A model generated the notes under the pieces. That model made no database searches. It saw nothing but the letters and a program-made list of their open reading frames with translations, and was not told the DNA's origin. Of a stretch of 64,000 nucleotides of DNA, positions 15,203-24,284 are shown piece by piece (the stretch's first letter is position 1; every line of letters begins with the position of its first letter). The DNA comes from FEN-1219 sp964503125 (GTDB taxonomy: Bacteria; Pseudomonadota; Gammaproteobacteria; Steroidobacterales; Rariloculaceae), in contig CAZCZE010000014.1 of the NCBI GenBank assembly GCA_964503125.1, positions 1-64,000 of the forward strand, in the 5' to 3' direction. A program made the position numbers and the translations under genes.

Positions 15203-16807
15203 ATGCGGGCAGTCGTGTTGGGTGCGTCATTGCTGGTCGCGGCGCCGGTGCTCGGCCAAGCGTTTCCGCCGGGTTACGTGGACCCGGCGCCCCTGCTGGT
15301 GGCCGCGGCGCGCGCGATCGGCGAGGCCGAGCTGCGCTGCGTCACCTTTTCGGGCACGGGCTATGCGGGCGCCGTCGGCCAGACGTTCGAGAACGCCGTC
15401 AACATCGACTGGCCGCGCATCGAGTCGCTCGCGAACTACACGCGCACGATCGATTGGGCCGCGGGCACGAGCAAGGAGACGTTCGACCGCAGGCCGGGCT
15501 TGAGTCCCGCCTCGTGGAAGTACGGCCTCGGTTGGCAGGGCGGCACGCCGACGCAAGTCGCGACGCGCCAGACGCACGTCGTCAACGGCCGCCACGCCTG
15601 GCACAGCGACGGCGACGGGGCGCCCGTGGCCGTGCCGCCCGAGCTCGCCGAGCTCTATCAGCTCGATCTCTGGCTCAACGCGCCGGGGTTCATCAAGGCC
15701 GCGCGGTTGCCGGGCGCCAACCCCGTCGCGTTCTGGCGCTGGGAGCAGCTCGAGAAGGGCCGCGACGGCAACGTCGTACAGCCCGAGAAAGTCCACGTCG
15801 TCGCGATCACGCTGCTCGGCAAGTACCGCGTCGATGCGACGATCAACTCGCAGAACCTGATCACGCGCATCAAGACCACGGTCAGCGAGCCCGCGCTCGG
15901 CGACTTCAACATCGAGCACGAGTCGACGAGCTTCGTCGCCTTCGGCGACGTCAAGTGGCCCACGGCGTGGCACTCGCATCAAGGCTGGGACGACAACTGG
16001 CAGTTCTACCGCCAGAGCACGGGGCACAACGCCTACGGCGGCGAGTTCGCGAACGTGCGCCCCAACGATTGCGGCGAACCCGTGCCCGTGCCTATCTCCG
16101 TCGCGCAAGCGACGTTCGCGACCGAGGTCACGGTCGACGAGCTCGCCGACGGCGTCTATCGACTCGGCGGCGGGCCGGCCAACAGTTACCTCATCGAGTT
16201 CGAGGACTTCGTCGCCGTGTTCGAAGCGCCCGGCAACGAGCAGCGCAGCCTCGCCGTCATCGATACGATCGCGCGGCTCGTGCCCGGCAAGCCGATTCGC
16301 TGGCTCGTGAGCTCGCACCCGCACTTCGACCACATCGGGGGGCTACGCACCTACGTCCACATCGGCGCGACCATCGTCACGCACATGAAGAATCTCGCGT
16401 TCCTGAATCGGGACGTGCTGAGCTACGAGCCGCGCACGGTTGCGCCGGACATCGTGTCGCGTTGGCCGCCGACCGAGCTCTCCGAAGGCTACAACTACGA
16501 GGCCGTGCAAGAGAGCTACGTGATCACCGACAATCGCCGCATTCTGCGCGTCTACTACGTGCAGCCGCTACGTCACGTCGAGGGCATGCTCATGGCCTAT
16601 TTGCCCGCCGAGCGAATCGCGTTCGAGGCCGACCTCTTCGATACCCACGAGCCGCCGCGCGCCGCGCAACTGCCGGCGATGCGGAGCCTCGCGACGCAAG
16701 TCGAGCGCATGCGGCTCGACGTCGAGACGCTTGCACCCGTGCACGGCCCGCCCGTGCCGTGGACCGATTTCCAAGAAGCGCTGCAGGAGCTCGGCGACGG
16801 TCCTTAG
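15203..16807 (+). CDS. Secreted metallo-beta-lactamase fold hydrolase
   Basis: The protein has 534 residues with a signal peptide (MRAVVLGASLLVAAPVLG). The N-terminal 300 residues are a beta-rich region not assigned to a known domain. The MBL core begins near residue 310. It contains SSHPHFDHIGGLR (HxHxDH), a third-ligand region IVTHMKN, FEADLFDTHEP (Asp ligand) and LAPVHGPPVPW (last His). All metal ligands expected for a dinuclear zinc hydrolase are visible. The substrate is unknown. It starts the plus-strand run 15203-20631. Confidence 0.82.
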   Translation: MRAVVLGASLLVAAPVLGQAFPPGYVDPAPLLVAAARAIGEAELRCVTFSGTGYAGAVGQTFENAVNIDWPRIESLANYTRTIDWAAGTSKETFDRRPGLSPASWKYGLGWQGGTPTQVATRQTHVVNGRHAWHSDGDGAPVAVPPELAELYQLDLWLNAPGFIKAARLPGANPVAFWRWEQLEKGRDGNVVQPEKVHVVAITLLGKYRVDATINSQNLITRIKTTVSEPALGDFNIEHESTSFVAFGDVKWPTAWHSHQGWDDNWQFYRQSTGHNAYGGEFANVRPNDCGEPVPVPISVAQATFATEVTVDELADGVYRLGGGPANSYLIEFEDFVAVFEAPGNEQRSLAVIDTIARLVPGKPIRWLVSSHPHFDHIGGLRTYVHIGATIVTHMKNLAFLNRDVLSYEPRTVAPDIVSRWPPTELSEGYNYEAVQESYVITDNRRILRVYYVQPLRHVEGMLMAYLPAERIAFEADLFDTHEPPRAAQLPAMRSLATQVERMRLDVETLAPVHGPPVPWTDFQEALQELGDGP

Positions 16808-16885
16808 ACCGCGCCGGGCCCACGGTTCGTTGCTATCGCGTGCGTCGTGTTCGACAATCCTTGCCAGCCGCTCGGCAGGTACACC

Positions 16886-17914
16886 ATGAGGCAAACCATG
16901 CACGCGCCCCGCTCTCTCGTCCCCGCTCTCGTAGTGTTGGCATTGGCCGCTTGCACGCCGTCGGGCGACGACGCCTCCGAGCCGACCGCCGCGGGGGGTG
17001 TTTGGCAACAGCCGCACACCGAGTGGGGCGAGCCCGACCTGCGCGGCATGTGGCCCGTCGGGCACTTGACGGGCGTGCCGCTACAGCGCCCGGCGCAGTA
17101 CGGCGACCGGCGGTTCTTGAGCGACGAGGAGACTGCCGCACGCACGCAGCAGTACGCGGGCATCCAAGGCGGCTACGACCGGGAGATCGCCACCAACAAG
17201 ATGGGCATGGGCCATTGGGTCGAGTGGGGCAAGACCAACCCTCTCACGTCGCTCATCATCGACCCGCCGAACGGCCAGTTGCCCGCGCTCACGCCGGAAG
17301 GCGAACGCCGCCGCGCGCTCATGCGCAGCGGCTGGATGAGCATCCCGTTCGATCATTGGACCGATTTCGACAACTGGGACCGCTGCATCACGCGCGGGCT
17401 GCCGGCCTCGATGCTGCCGGCCTACTACAACAACGGTGTCGAGATTCTCCAGTCGCCGGGGTACGTGGTGATCCGGCTCGAGATGATCCACGAGGCGCGT
17501 ATCGTCAAGATCGCGGACGAGCCCGTCGATGCCGGCGCGACGGCCTGGTTCGGCTACTCGCGCGGCCGCTTCGAAGGCGACACGCTCGTCGTCGAGACCA
17601 CGAACTTCAACGGCAAGGGCAGCTCGACGAACATCCATACGGTCAGCTCGCCGCCGTTCAACAACACGCCGATCAGCGAGCAATACGTGCTCACGGAGCG
17701 CTTCACGCGCACGGGGCCCGATACGCTGACCTACCAGGCGACGGTCAACGACCCCGTGATCTGGACGGCGCCGTGGACCGTCGAGCTGCCGTGGCAGCGC
17801 GACGAGAACTACGAGATCTTCGAGTACGCCTGCCACGAGGACAACTCGATGATCCGCAATTACATCGTCACGTCGCGCCACGAGCGCGCGAATCCACCGG
17901 GAGCCGCGCAGTAA
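16886..17914 (+). CDS. CHEGN-family lipoprotein (paralog 5)
   Basis: The protein has 342 residues. A type II signal with lipobox LAAC (Cys23) means it should be a lipid-anchored member, unlike its secreted paralogs. Family landmarks are HTEWGEPDLRGMWPVGHLTG, SLIIDPPNGQLPALTPEG, DRCITRGLP, YYNNGVEILQSPGYVVIRLE, SRGRFEGDTLVVETTNFNG, TERFTRTGPDTLTYQ and EYACHEDN. Asp replaces the Gly of CHEGN. The ATG at 16898 is an alternative start. The stop overlaps the next gene as TAATG, so the MBL hydrolase downstream is co-translated. Function is unknown. Confidence 0.84.
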   Translation: MRQTMHAPRSLVPALVVLALAACTPSGDDASEPTAAGGVWQQPHTEWGEPDLRGMWPVGHLTGVPLQRPAQYGDRRFLSDEETAARTQQYAGIQGGYDREIATNKMGMGHWVEWGKTNPLTSLIIDPPNGQLPALTPEGERRRALMRSGWMSIPFDHWTDFDNWDRCITRGLPASMLPAYYNNGVEILQSPGYVVIRLEMIHEARIVKIADEPVDAGATAWFGYSRGRFEGDTLVVETTNFNGKGSSTNIHTVSSPPFNNTPISEQYVLTERFTRTGPDTLTYQATVNDPVIWTAPWTVELPWQRDENYEIFEYACHEDNSMIRNYIVTSRHERANPPGAAQ

Positions 17915-18798
17915 TGAAGACCCTGATCGCAGTCGGTACGTTGGCGGCACTGGCCGCATTCTCGAGCGGCGCGCAACCGCAGCGGCCCCAGAATCAGGGC
18001 GCTGCACCGGCAGACCCCGGCGCCGGCTTCGGCCCACAGCAGCTCACGACCTTCAAGGTCCGCGACAACTTCTACATGATCCGCAACGGCCAGTCGGGCA
18101 ACTGCTCGGTGCTCGTCGCCGACGACGGCGTGGTGCTCATCGACAACAAGTTCGCCGCGGACCACGACGCCATCATGACGAAGCTCCGCGAGATCACCGA
18201 CAAGCCGGTGCTGTACGTCATCAACACGCACCTGCATCCGGATCACACGGGCGGCAACGCGACGAAACAGGCATTGGGCGCCAAGGTCATCGCACACGAG
18301 AACGCGCGCTTCCAGATGGCGAAAACGCAGGACACGGGCCTGCCGAACGTCACGCTCGAAGAGCACATGCGGCTCTACCACGGCGAGTTCGTGATCGACC
18401 TCTACTGGCTCGGGCGCGGTCACACGGACGGCGACATCGTGCTTCACCTGCCCGAGCAGAAGATGATCTTCATGGGCGACCTGTTCGCGACCTACGATCC
18501 CTACGTGCACCTGATCCACTACGCGGCCGGCGGCAGCTTGCGCGAGTGGTCGCGGACGCTCGAGCGCGCGCTCGCGCTCCCCTTCGATACTGTGATCCCG
18601 GGCCATGGCGGACCCACGGACCGCGCGCATCTCGAAACCTATCTCGGGATCACGGTGCGGATGCAAGACATGGTTCGCGAGATGGTTCGCGCGCGTAGGC
18701 CGCGCGAGGACATTCAGAAGATGCTCGAGATGGAGTTCGCCTGGACCGGGTTCATCACCAACTTCGGCCTCGACGGCGTGATCGGCGAGATGCAGTAG
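17914..18798 (+). CDS. Secreted metallo-beta-lactamase fold hydrolase (B3-like)
   Basis: The protein has 294 residues. The signal peptide is cut near SSGAQ (residue 20). Metal-binding motifs are complete: NTHLHPDHTGGN, KVIAHEN, GRGHTDGD, FMGDLF and VIPGHGGP. The pattern is that of the quinoprotein-relay or B3-type zinc hydrolases rather than a proven beta-lactamase. The start overlaps the stop of the CHEGN lipoprotein by one base, so the two proteins are made in a coupled way and may act on the same substrate. Hydrolysis of a lactone or ester is possible but unproven. Confidence 0.84.
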   Translation: MKTLIAVGTLAALAAFSSGAQPQRPQNQGAAPADPGAGFGPQQLTTFKVRDNFYMIRNGQSGNCSVLVADDGVVLIDNKFAADHDAIMTKLREITDKPVLYVINTHLHPDHTGGNATKQALGAKVIAHENARFQMAKTQDTGLPNVTLEEHMRLYHGEFVIDLYWLGRGHTDGDIVLHLPEQKMIFMGDLFATYDPYVHLIHYAAGGSLREWSRTLERALALPFDTVIPGHGGPTDRAHLETYLGITVRMQDMVREMVRARRPREDIQKMLEMEFAWTGFITNFGLDGVIGEMQ

Positions 18799-18925
18799 CA
18801 CCGGCCGCCGCCTTCACGCGCGACGCGCGCCTGCACGCACTGCGTCTGTGCGGCACGTGCACGTTGACGCGCGCTTACGGCGGTCATAGCGTTGCAGCGC
18901 CTTAGCCGCGATTCCGGGGGAGCCT

Positions 18926-19927
18926 ATGGACCGTCCGAGCCGCTATCTGCTGTTGGCCTCGCCGCTGACGCTACCCGTTGTCGTCGCATTCGCGGTGCTT
19001 GGGCAGTCGGGCGCCGAGCCCGATGGGGACGCATGGCTCGCGGCGCGCACGGCCGACGGCCAGCCCGACCTTCAGGGCCACTGGACCAACGACACCTACA
19101 CGCCGCTCGAGCGGGCCGCCGAGCTCGGCGAGAAGGAGTTTTTCACGGCCGAGGAAGCCGTGGCGTTCGTCCAATCGCGCGTCGACGATCTGCACGCGCA
19201 GGCGGCGGACGACATTCATTACGACGACGCGATCTGGCAGGGCGAGAACTACGGCAAGGTCGCGCATCTGCGGACCTCGCTCATCGCCGAGCCCAAGAAC
19301 GGCCGGCTGCCCGCGCTCACGGCGCTCGGCGAGCAGCGCCTGCCGCTACAGCGCGCCACGCAGCGCGCGAGCGCGTCGTCCGAGAGCGCCAAGCACCGCT
19401 CGCTCGCCGAGCGCTGCATCTCGTGGGGCAACGTCGGCCCGCCGATGATGCCGCCGACGTACAACGCGAACTTGCAGTTCCTCCAGGCGCTCGACCTCGT
19501 GATCATCCGTCACGAAATGATGCACGACACGCGCATCGTCTACTTGGACGGGCGCCCTCACCCGCCGCCGGGCGTTCAATGGCTCGCGGGTCACTCCGTG
19601 GGACGCTGGGAAGGCCAGACGCTCGTTGTCGACACGACGAACTTCACGGCTTGGACCAACTTCCGCGGCTCGCCGCAGAACACGCGGCAGGACATCTTCG
19701 CGACCGAGCGCCTGCACGTCGTCGAGCGCTTCACGCGCACGGGCGCGGACGCGATTCACTACGCGTTCACGGTCGAAGACCCCGACACCTGGGTCACACC
19801 TTGGTCGGGCGAGATGGAGATTCGCCGCGTCGAGGGGCCCATCTACGAGTACGCCTGCCACGAGGGCAATTGGGGCCTCGCCAACATCCTGCGGGCCGCA
19901 CGTGTCGCCGAGGCCGCGAAGCGATGA
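18926..19927 (+). CDS. Secreted CHEGN-family protein (paralog 6)
   Basis: The protein has 333 residues with an N-terminal hydrophobic signal (residues 7-26). Landmarks are ADGQPDLQGHWTNDTYTPLE, TSLIAEPKNGRLPALTALG, ERCISWG, HEMMHDTRIVYLDGRP, HSVGRWEGQTLVVDTTNF, LHVVERFTRTG and EYACHEGNWGLANIL. It is most similar to paralog 4 at both ends (PLERxxELxEKE, GLxNILxxAR). A GGGGGAG site precedes the ATG. The stop overlaps the GST start as ATGA, so a secreted protein is coupled to a cytoplasmic GST. Confidence 0.85.
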   Translation: MDRPSRYLLLASPLTLPVVVAFAVLGQSGAEPDGDAWLAARTADGQPDLQGHWTNDTYTPLERAAELGEKEFFTAEEAVAFVQSRVDDLHAQAADDIHYDDAIWQGENYGKVAHLRTSLIAEPKNGRLPALTALGEQRLPLQRATQRASASSESAKHRSLAERCISWGNVGPPMMPPTYNANLQFLQALDLVIIRHEMMHDTRIVYLDGRPHPPPGVQWLAGHSVGRWEGQTLVVDTTNFTAWTNFRGSPQNTRQDIFATERLHVVERFTRTGADAIHYAFTVEDPDTWVTPWSGEMEIRRVEGPIYEYACHEGNWGLANILRAARVAEAAKR

Positions 19928-20631
19928 CGCACGCGATCACGCTGCGCTACTTCGCGGCGCGCGGGCGCGCGCAATTTCTGCGCTACTACTTTCGCGCCCG
20001 CGCGGTCCCGTTCACCGACGAGCGCGTGCCGCTCTCCACCGATTTCTCGGCCTGGGGCGCGATGCGCGACGACCGCTCCCGCGCGGGTCCGTTTCACAAG
20101 CTGCCCGTGCTCGAGTTCGACGGCCGCCTCGTCGCCGAGACGCTGCCGATCGCCACGTTCCTGTACGCCGCGCTCGGCGACGACGCCGCGCTCGGCCCGG
20201 ACGACCGCGTGCGTCACGAGATGCTGCTGTCGAGCCTCGCCACGGACGTCACGACGCCGATCGGCACTCTGCTCTGGGCCGAGCTGCTGTTCCCGGGAAC
20301 GGACCTGCAAGCCGTGGCCAAGCGCACGCTCGATCGGTTGCGGCAGCACCTCGCGGGCATCGAGCGCACGCTCGACGAGTGGGAATGGCTCGCGCGCGCC
20401 GGCTCGCGTCCCGTGATGCTCGCCGATTGTATGCTCTGGGAGGCGCTCGACGTCGCCAAGCACCTGTTCGGCGCGCGGCTCGAGTTGCCCTCACCGATAC
20501 TCGCGCGTTGTCACGGGGACTTCGCCGCGCGTGCGGTCTGCGAAGCGCTCAAACGCGAGCAGCCGTCGCCGATCACGGGGCGGCCCGGTGAGGCCGACGC
20601 TACTCTCAGGATCCAGACGCTACTCGATTGA
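19924..20631 (+). CDS. Glutathione S-transferase family protein
   Basis: The protein has 235 residues and no signal peptide. The N-terminal thioredoxin-like domain starts ITLRYFAARGRAQFLRYYF, as in sigma/alpha-class-like GSTs where an N-terminal Tyr activates glutathione. It continues with FHKLPVLEFDGRLVAETLPI, where the LPVL cis-Pro and the glutathione-contacting E-T/S pair are visible. A helical C-terminal domain follows. It probably conjugates or isomerises a cytoplasmic intermediate. It is coupled by ATGA to the CHEGN gene upstream. Confidence 0.82.
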   Translation: MTHAITLRYFAARGRAQFLRYYFRARAVPFTDERVPLSTDFSAWGAMRDDRSRAGPFHKLPVLEFDGRLVAETLPIATFLYAALGDDAALGPDDRVRHEMLLSSLATDVTTPIGTLLWAELLFPGTDLQAVAKRTLDRLRQHLAGIERTLDEWEWLARAGSRPVMLADCMLWEALDVAKHLFGARLELPSPILARCHGDFAARAVCEALKREQPSPITGRPGEADATLRIQTLLD

Positions 20632-20642
20632 TTCCGGCCGGC

Positions 20643-21182
20643 TCAGCGCGGGCCTGCCGGAATGTCCGCAGGCGCCTCGCGGCGCAGAAATTTCCAGGCG
20701 CCGTTCTCGCGAATGAACTGGTCGTCGTAGTGGCCGAGGAACACGAGCCTCGGCGCGTTGTCGTCGCCCGGCGTGATGTAGATCCACTTGGTCGTGGCCG
20801 ACGCGCGGTCGCCGTCGATCACGATCTGGTCGTTGGTCATGACGTGGTAAGTGCCCGAGCCGTTCGGCTGCGGACTGTGGCCGATCGTCCTGTCCATGAG
20901 CTCGAAGATTGCTTGCGGACCTTTGGCGCTGCCGAGCCCACCGACCCATTCGCCTTGCGTCGCGAACAAATCGGCGAACGTGCGGTAGTCGCGGTGATCG
21001 TGCGCCTGGCCGTAGGCGAGGATCAGCGCACGAATCGCTTCGCGATCCTCGAGGACCTGCACGCGCGCGGCGATCGATTCGAGGTCGGCTGCCTGCGCGG
21101 GCAGCGCCACGAGCGCACCGCCGAGAAGGCCCGTCGCCAGCGTCAAACAGATGGTCGCGGGACCGTGGATTCGAGAGCGCAT
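20643..21182 (-). CDS. Secreted SnoaL/NTF2-like protein
   Basis: The protein has 179 residues with a signal peptide (cut near PAQAA, residue 32). An NTF2-like alpha+beta cone follows: an N-terminal helix VQVLEDREAIRALILAYGQA, then DYRTFADLFATQGEWVGG, YHVMTNDQIVIDGDRASATT and a Trp-rich final strand ENGAWKFLRRE. Such domains occur in ketosteroid isomerase-like and dehydratase-like proteins, but many only bind ligands. It converges on the GST gene with an 11-bp gap. The ligand is unknown. Confidence 0.8.
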   Translation of the reverse strand: MRSRIHGPATICLTLATGLLGGALVALPAQAADLESIAARVQVLEDREAIRALILAYGQAHDHRDYRTFADLFATQGEWVGGLGSAKGPQAIFELMDRTIGHSPQPNGSGTYHVMTNDQIVIDGDRASATTKWIYITPGDDNAPRLVFLGHYDDQFIRENGAWKFLRREAPADIPAGPR

Positions 21183-21302
21183 TGCTTCCCCCCTTTGTGC
21201 TCGCGTGTCGGTCGGCAGAGCTTACGGTGCGCGGTTCTCGGAACCAAGCGTGCGTGGCCGCCCGTGGCCGCCGTCTACGCGCCTGGAACCGTCAAGGATC
21301 GG

Positions 21303-22022
21303 TCAGGGCCGCGTGCAGCCCCGCTCGGCCTCTTCGAAGCCCGCGAATAGACGCCCGGCGTTCGCGCCCGCGAGCGTTTCGAGCCGGTGGCCTTGGCCTG
21401 GCTCGACGGTGTAGCGCGCGAGAGCGCGTTGGGCGCGTAAGAACTCGACCTCGCGCCGCATCTCGTCGTGCCAGCGGTATTCGTCGTGCTCGCCGATGTA
21501 CAGGAACACGCAGAGCTTCGTCAGGGCACGGAGCTTGTCGTCCGACGGTCGCCACAGGTAGCCGGGGAACGCCGTCGCCGAGAGGAAATACTGCGGGTGC
21601 CGCGCCGCGACGTGCAGCGCGGCGATGCCGCCGTTCGACGGGCCCGCGATGTGAAACTTCCGCTCGGCCACCGCGTGGCTCGCGAGAAACATCTCGAGAA
21701 ACTCCGGGAAGACGTGCTCGCCGCCTTGGAAGAATAGCTCGCCGTGCGGCGCCGCGGGCGCCACGACGACGTAGCCGCGCCGCTCGGCTTCGGCGCGGAA
21801 GTTGCGCTCGAGCGTGCGGTCCACGGCGTCCATCGTCTGCGGGCCGCCACCCAGCACGAGCACCGCGGGGTATGCCTTGGCTGGGTCGTAGCCGTCGGGC
21901 AAAACGAGCTTGTAGCGAACCGTCGTGCCCGCGACGCGCATGATTCGCTCGGTGACCTCCGCGCTCGCGGCCATCGTGAGCAGCGACGCCGCGAGTCCGA
22001 GCCCCGCGACCACGGCGCGCAC
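21303..22022 (-). CDS. Secreted alpha/beta hydrolase (start uncertain)
   Basis: About 239 residues from the GTG at 22022 (VRAVVAGLGLAASLLTMAAS), which gives a clean signal peptide. The ATG at 22100 would lie inside the upstream gene. The fold shows YPAVLVLGGGPQTMDAVDR (oxyanion region), the elbow AGPSNGGIAALH with Ser in GPSNGG, YIGEHDEYRW and GQGHRLET (His). It resembles the PHB-depolymerase/feruloyl-esterase-like hydrolases. It lies 31 bp downstream of the arylmalonate decarboxylase-like gene and is probably co-transcribed with it. Confidence 0.7.
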   Translation of the reverse strand: MRAVVAGLGLAASLLTMAASAEVTERIMRVAGTTVRYKLVLPDGYDPAKAYPAVLVLGGGPQTMDAVDRTLERNFRAEAERRGYVVVAPAAPHGELFFQGGEHVFPEFLEMFLASHAVAERKFHIAGPSNGGIAALHVAARHPQYFLSATAFPGYLWRPSDDKLRALTKLCVFLYIGEHDEYRWHDEMRREVEFLRAQRALARYTVEPGQGHRLETLAGANAGRLFAGFEEAERGCTRP

Positions 22023-22053
22023 GCGAAACTTGGGCCTAGGGGACGTCGCTGGC

Positions 22054-22857
22054 CTAGCCCGCTGGGCGCGACAACAGCGTGCCGTACCCCGGCGCGGCAC
22101 CGCTCAAACCGACGAGCCGCGCACCGGCCCAGAGACCGTGCGGCATGCTCGAGATGACCGGCACACCGGTACGGGCCTCGAGCGGCGCGATGAGCTCGAG
22201 CGTCCTGAAGCCGCCGCACGAGACGAGCAGCGAGTCGGCTTCCGGCACCGAGGCGCGCACGCGCACGCCGAACTCGATGAGGTCATCCTGGGTCACGCTG
22301 TCGACGTCGGCAATCGCTTCGAGGCCGAGCCCCGTGACGACGAGCGGCGTCAAGCCATGCTCGACGAGGAACGCGCGCAGGCGCCCGTTGACCTCGTCCG
22401 CGTAGGCCGTCGCGACCGCAACCTTGCTGGCGCCGACCGCTTTGAGGCCGTCGATGACGCCGTTGCTCATCGTCGTAGCGCGCAACCCGGACGCCTTGGT
22501 CACGGCCTCGCGGAGCTGCTGGTTGAACGCCTCGCCCCTGAAGAACGTCAACGACGTGCCCGTGAGCTCGATCGCATCGGCGCCCGCGGCGGCGAGCTTC
22601 TCCGCGGCGGCCGGTATTCGGGCGATCACCGCCTCGAAACCTTCCGGGGTCATGCGCTCGACGCCGAGGCCCGTGACGACGTAGCGCAGCGTTTCGCCGT
22701 ACATCGCGATGCCCTCCTCGGGCACGCCGCGATCCAAGGGCGGGAAGATGAGACCGAGCACGGGCACTCGGTCGGCGCTGCGGGCCTTGCCCACGGCGAG
22801 CCCGGCGGCCGCGGCGGCGGCACAACGGGCCAGGAAGTCTCGGCGGTTGAAGTCCAT
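22054..22857 (-). CDS. Tat-exported arylmalonate decarboxylase-like protein (Asp/Glu racemase superfamily)
   Basis: The protein has 267 residues. Its twin-arginine signal is NRRDFLARCAAAAAAG. The rest aligns from memory with bacterial arylmalonate decarboxylases: PPLDRGVPEEG, TGTSLTFFRGEAFN (Gly100-Thr101-Ser102), ATAYADEVNGRL (Tyr152) and LVSCGGFRTL (Cys214-Gly215). Racemases and maleate isomerases of this superfamily have a second Cys at the Gly100 position. Here it is Gly, as in the decarboxylase, and the single catalytic Cys, the Thr-Ser oxyanion residues and the Tyr are all kept. Known decarboxylases are cytoplasmic, so the Tat signal is unexpected. It is followed by a hydrolase gene. 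Confidence 0.82.
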   Translation of the reverse strand: MDFNRRDFLARCAAAAAAGLAVGKARSADRVPVLGLIFPPLDRGVPEEGIAMYGETLRYVVTGLGVERMTPEGFEAVIARIPAAAEKLAAAGADAIELTGTSLTFFRGEAFNQQLREAVTKASGLRATTMSNGVIDGLKAVGASKVAVATAYADEVNGRLRAFLVEHGLTPLVVTGLGLEAIADVDSVTQDDLIEFGVRVRASVPEADSLLVSCGGFRTLELIAPLEARTGVPVISSMPHGLWAGARLVGLSGAAPGYGTLLSRPAG

Positions 22858-23110
22858 GGCTGCCTCGCTAGTGTCGAATCTGTGTGACGATGTCCTCGTC
22901 GTACGTGTCGCAGTTGCCGCGCTCCGGCAGGAGCCCGGCGTCCGGGTTCGGAGTCGCGCGCAGAATGCGCCCGTTGCCGAGCCACCTCAAAAACGTTGTG
23001 CGAGCGTAGCATCGGCGGCGTCCGGCCTCTAGTTGTCGGCCGGCCCCGGAGCGCACCCCAGATCTCAAGTTTGCCGCGGAACGACGCACCCGCCGAAACG
23101 CCGTCGCAAC

Positions 23111-24190
23111 TCAGTTCTTCGCGGCGGGATCGAGCACGCAGTCTTGCGGCAGAAACTCGAAGCCCGGCTGCCAGCGGAAGACTCGATAGCCGTCGGCCGT
23201 GACAGTCCGCGTAAACGTCTGTGGATCGGTTGCAGAGATGTCGTAGACGAGCTCTTGGCCGTCGGCGCTCGGTTTGAAGCGCTCGACGATCGTCATCTCC
23301 GGGCTCTGTGGAACGCCTTCGAGGCCGTAGAGCTGAAAGTACGGCCAAGCGATGGCCGTCGTCGTCACGACGAGCGTGTCGCCGTCCCAGCGGCCCGTGG
23401 AGTAGCCGAGCGGCGTCGGCAGGCGACGTTGCGCGGAATCGCCTGCCCCGGCCGTCATGTGAATGACGCGGTCGAGCTCGCGATACTCGTTCTTGAGCAC
23501 GATGTCGGCATCGCTTTGAACGAAGCGAATCGCATAACGCCCGCTGCGCGTGATGACCTGCGGCATCCCCGGCGCCGTGCAATCGATGACGGGGTCGTCG
23601 CGCACAGCGTCGTAGCTCTGCCATTCGGCGCGCGCCGCGGCCGTGAGCGGTGGATTGCGGGCCCAGTCGGGCGTCACGGATGTCGCCGGCAGCCAGACGC
23701 GAAAGATCCCCTCGGGGCGGTCCGCGGCCGCGCGCGTCGCGTCGATCGTCGCTTGCCGATGGCTCAGGTAGCGATCGGGCGACCAGCGCACCGCGGCGTT
23801 CGCGCGCAGCACGAGCTCGGTGCGGTCGGGCAGCAGCACGTTCGTGACGTACATGTGCCGTGCACGGCGCGTCGACGCATTGCCCGCGAACTTCACCGTG
23901 TCGCCGACTTTGACGATGTCGCGCGGGATGTTGGCACGGTCCAAATCCGTGGGGTTCTGGCCCTCGAGCAGCCAAAGCTGAGCCACCCCGTCGAAACGTT
24001 GCGTGCTGATCTCGAGGCGCACGTGCGGGTTCTGCCACAGCACCCTCGTGACCTCGCCTTGCGCCTCGACGAACTTGGTCGAGTCGTATTCGGCCGTCGA
24101 GTGATGGGCGCAAAGCGCCGCCGGGTACGCCGCGGCACAGAGCGACGCCAGGATCACACCCCTACGCTTGGCCGACGAAGCGTCTCGCAT
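23111..24190 (-). CDS. Second fusion of a DUF6152-type domain and a CHEGN-like domain
   Basis: The protein has 359 residues. The signal peptide ends PAALCA, which predicts a mature start HHSTAEYD. Residues about 29-125 are the DUF6152-like part (VEAQGEVTRVLWQNPHVRLE, VKVGDTVKFAGN). The remainder keeps the CHEGN-family core GYSTGRWDGDTLVVTTTAI, the ligand-like segment VIDCTAPGMPQ and MTIVERFKPSADGQELVY. The terminal CHEGN motif has degenerated to a lone Cys (PQDCVLDP). It shares the domain order of the protein at 5380 but is very divergent from it. It is divergent from the tannase-family gene. The gap downstream (22858-23110) holds no convincing gene. Confidence 0.8.
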   Translation of the reverse strand: MRDASSAKRRGVILASLCAAAYPAALCAHHSTAEYDSTKFVEAQGEVTRVLWQNPHVRLEISTQRFDGVAQLWLLEGQNPTDLDRANIPRDIVKVGDTVKFAGNASTRRARHMYVTNVLLPDRTELVLRANAAVRWSPDRYLSHRQATIDATRAAADRPEGIFRVWLPATSVTPDWARNPPLTAAARAEWQSYDAVRDDPVIDCTAPGMPQVITRSGRYAIRFVQSDADIVLKNEYRELDRVIHMTAGAGDSAQRRLPTPLGYSTGRWDGDTLVVTTTAIAWPYFQLYGLEGVPQSPEMTIVERFKPSADGQELVYDISATDPQTFTRTVTADGYRVFRWQPGFEFLPQDCVLDPAAKN

Positions 24191-24284
24191 GACTCAGGCT
24201 CCGATGAGGTATCCAAACGATAGCGCGATTGCTAGCATCGATGCGATCCAGCCTCAAGATCGGCGCAGCCCGGTAGGGGGAAAC

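Noticed and set aside
22868..23089. 73-codon frame between the AMDase-like gene and the second fusion gene
   Set aside because: The front half is Arg/Gly-rich shadow-like sequence. Only the tail (CDTYDEDIVTQIRH) looks protein-like, and no homology is recognised. It is too weak to call.
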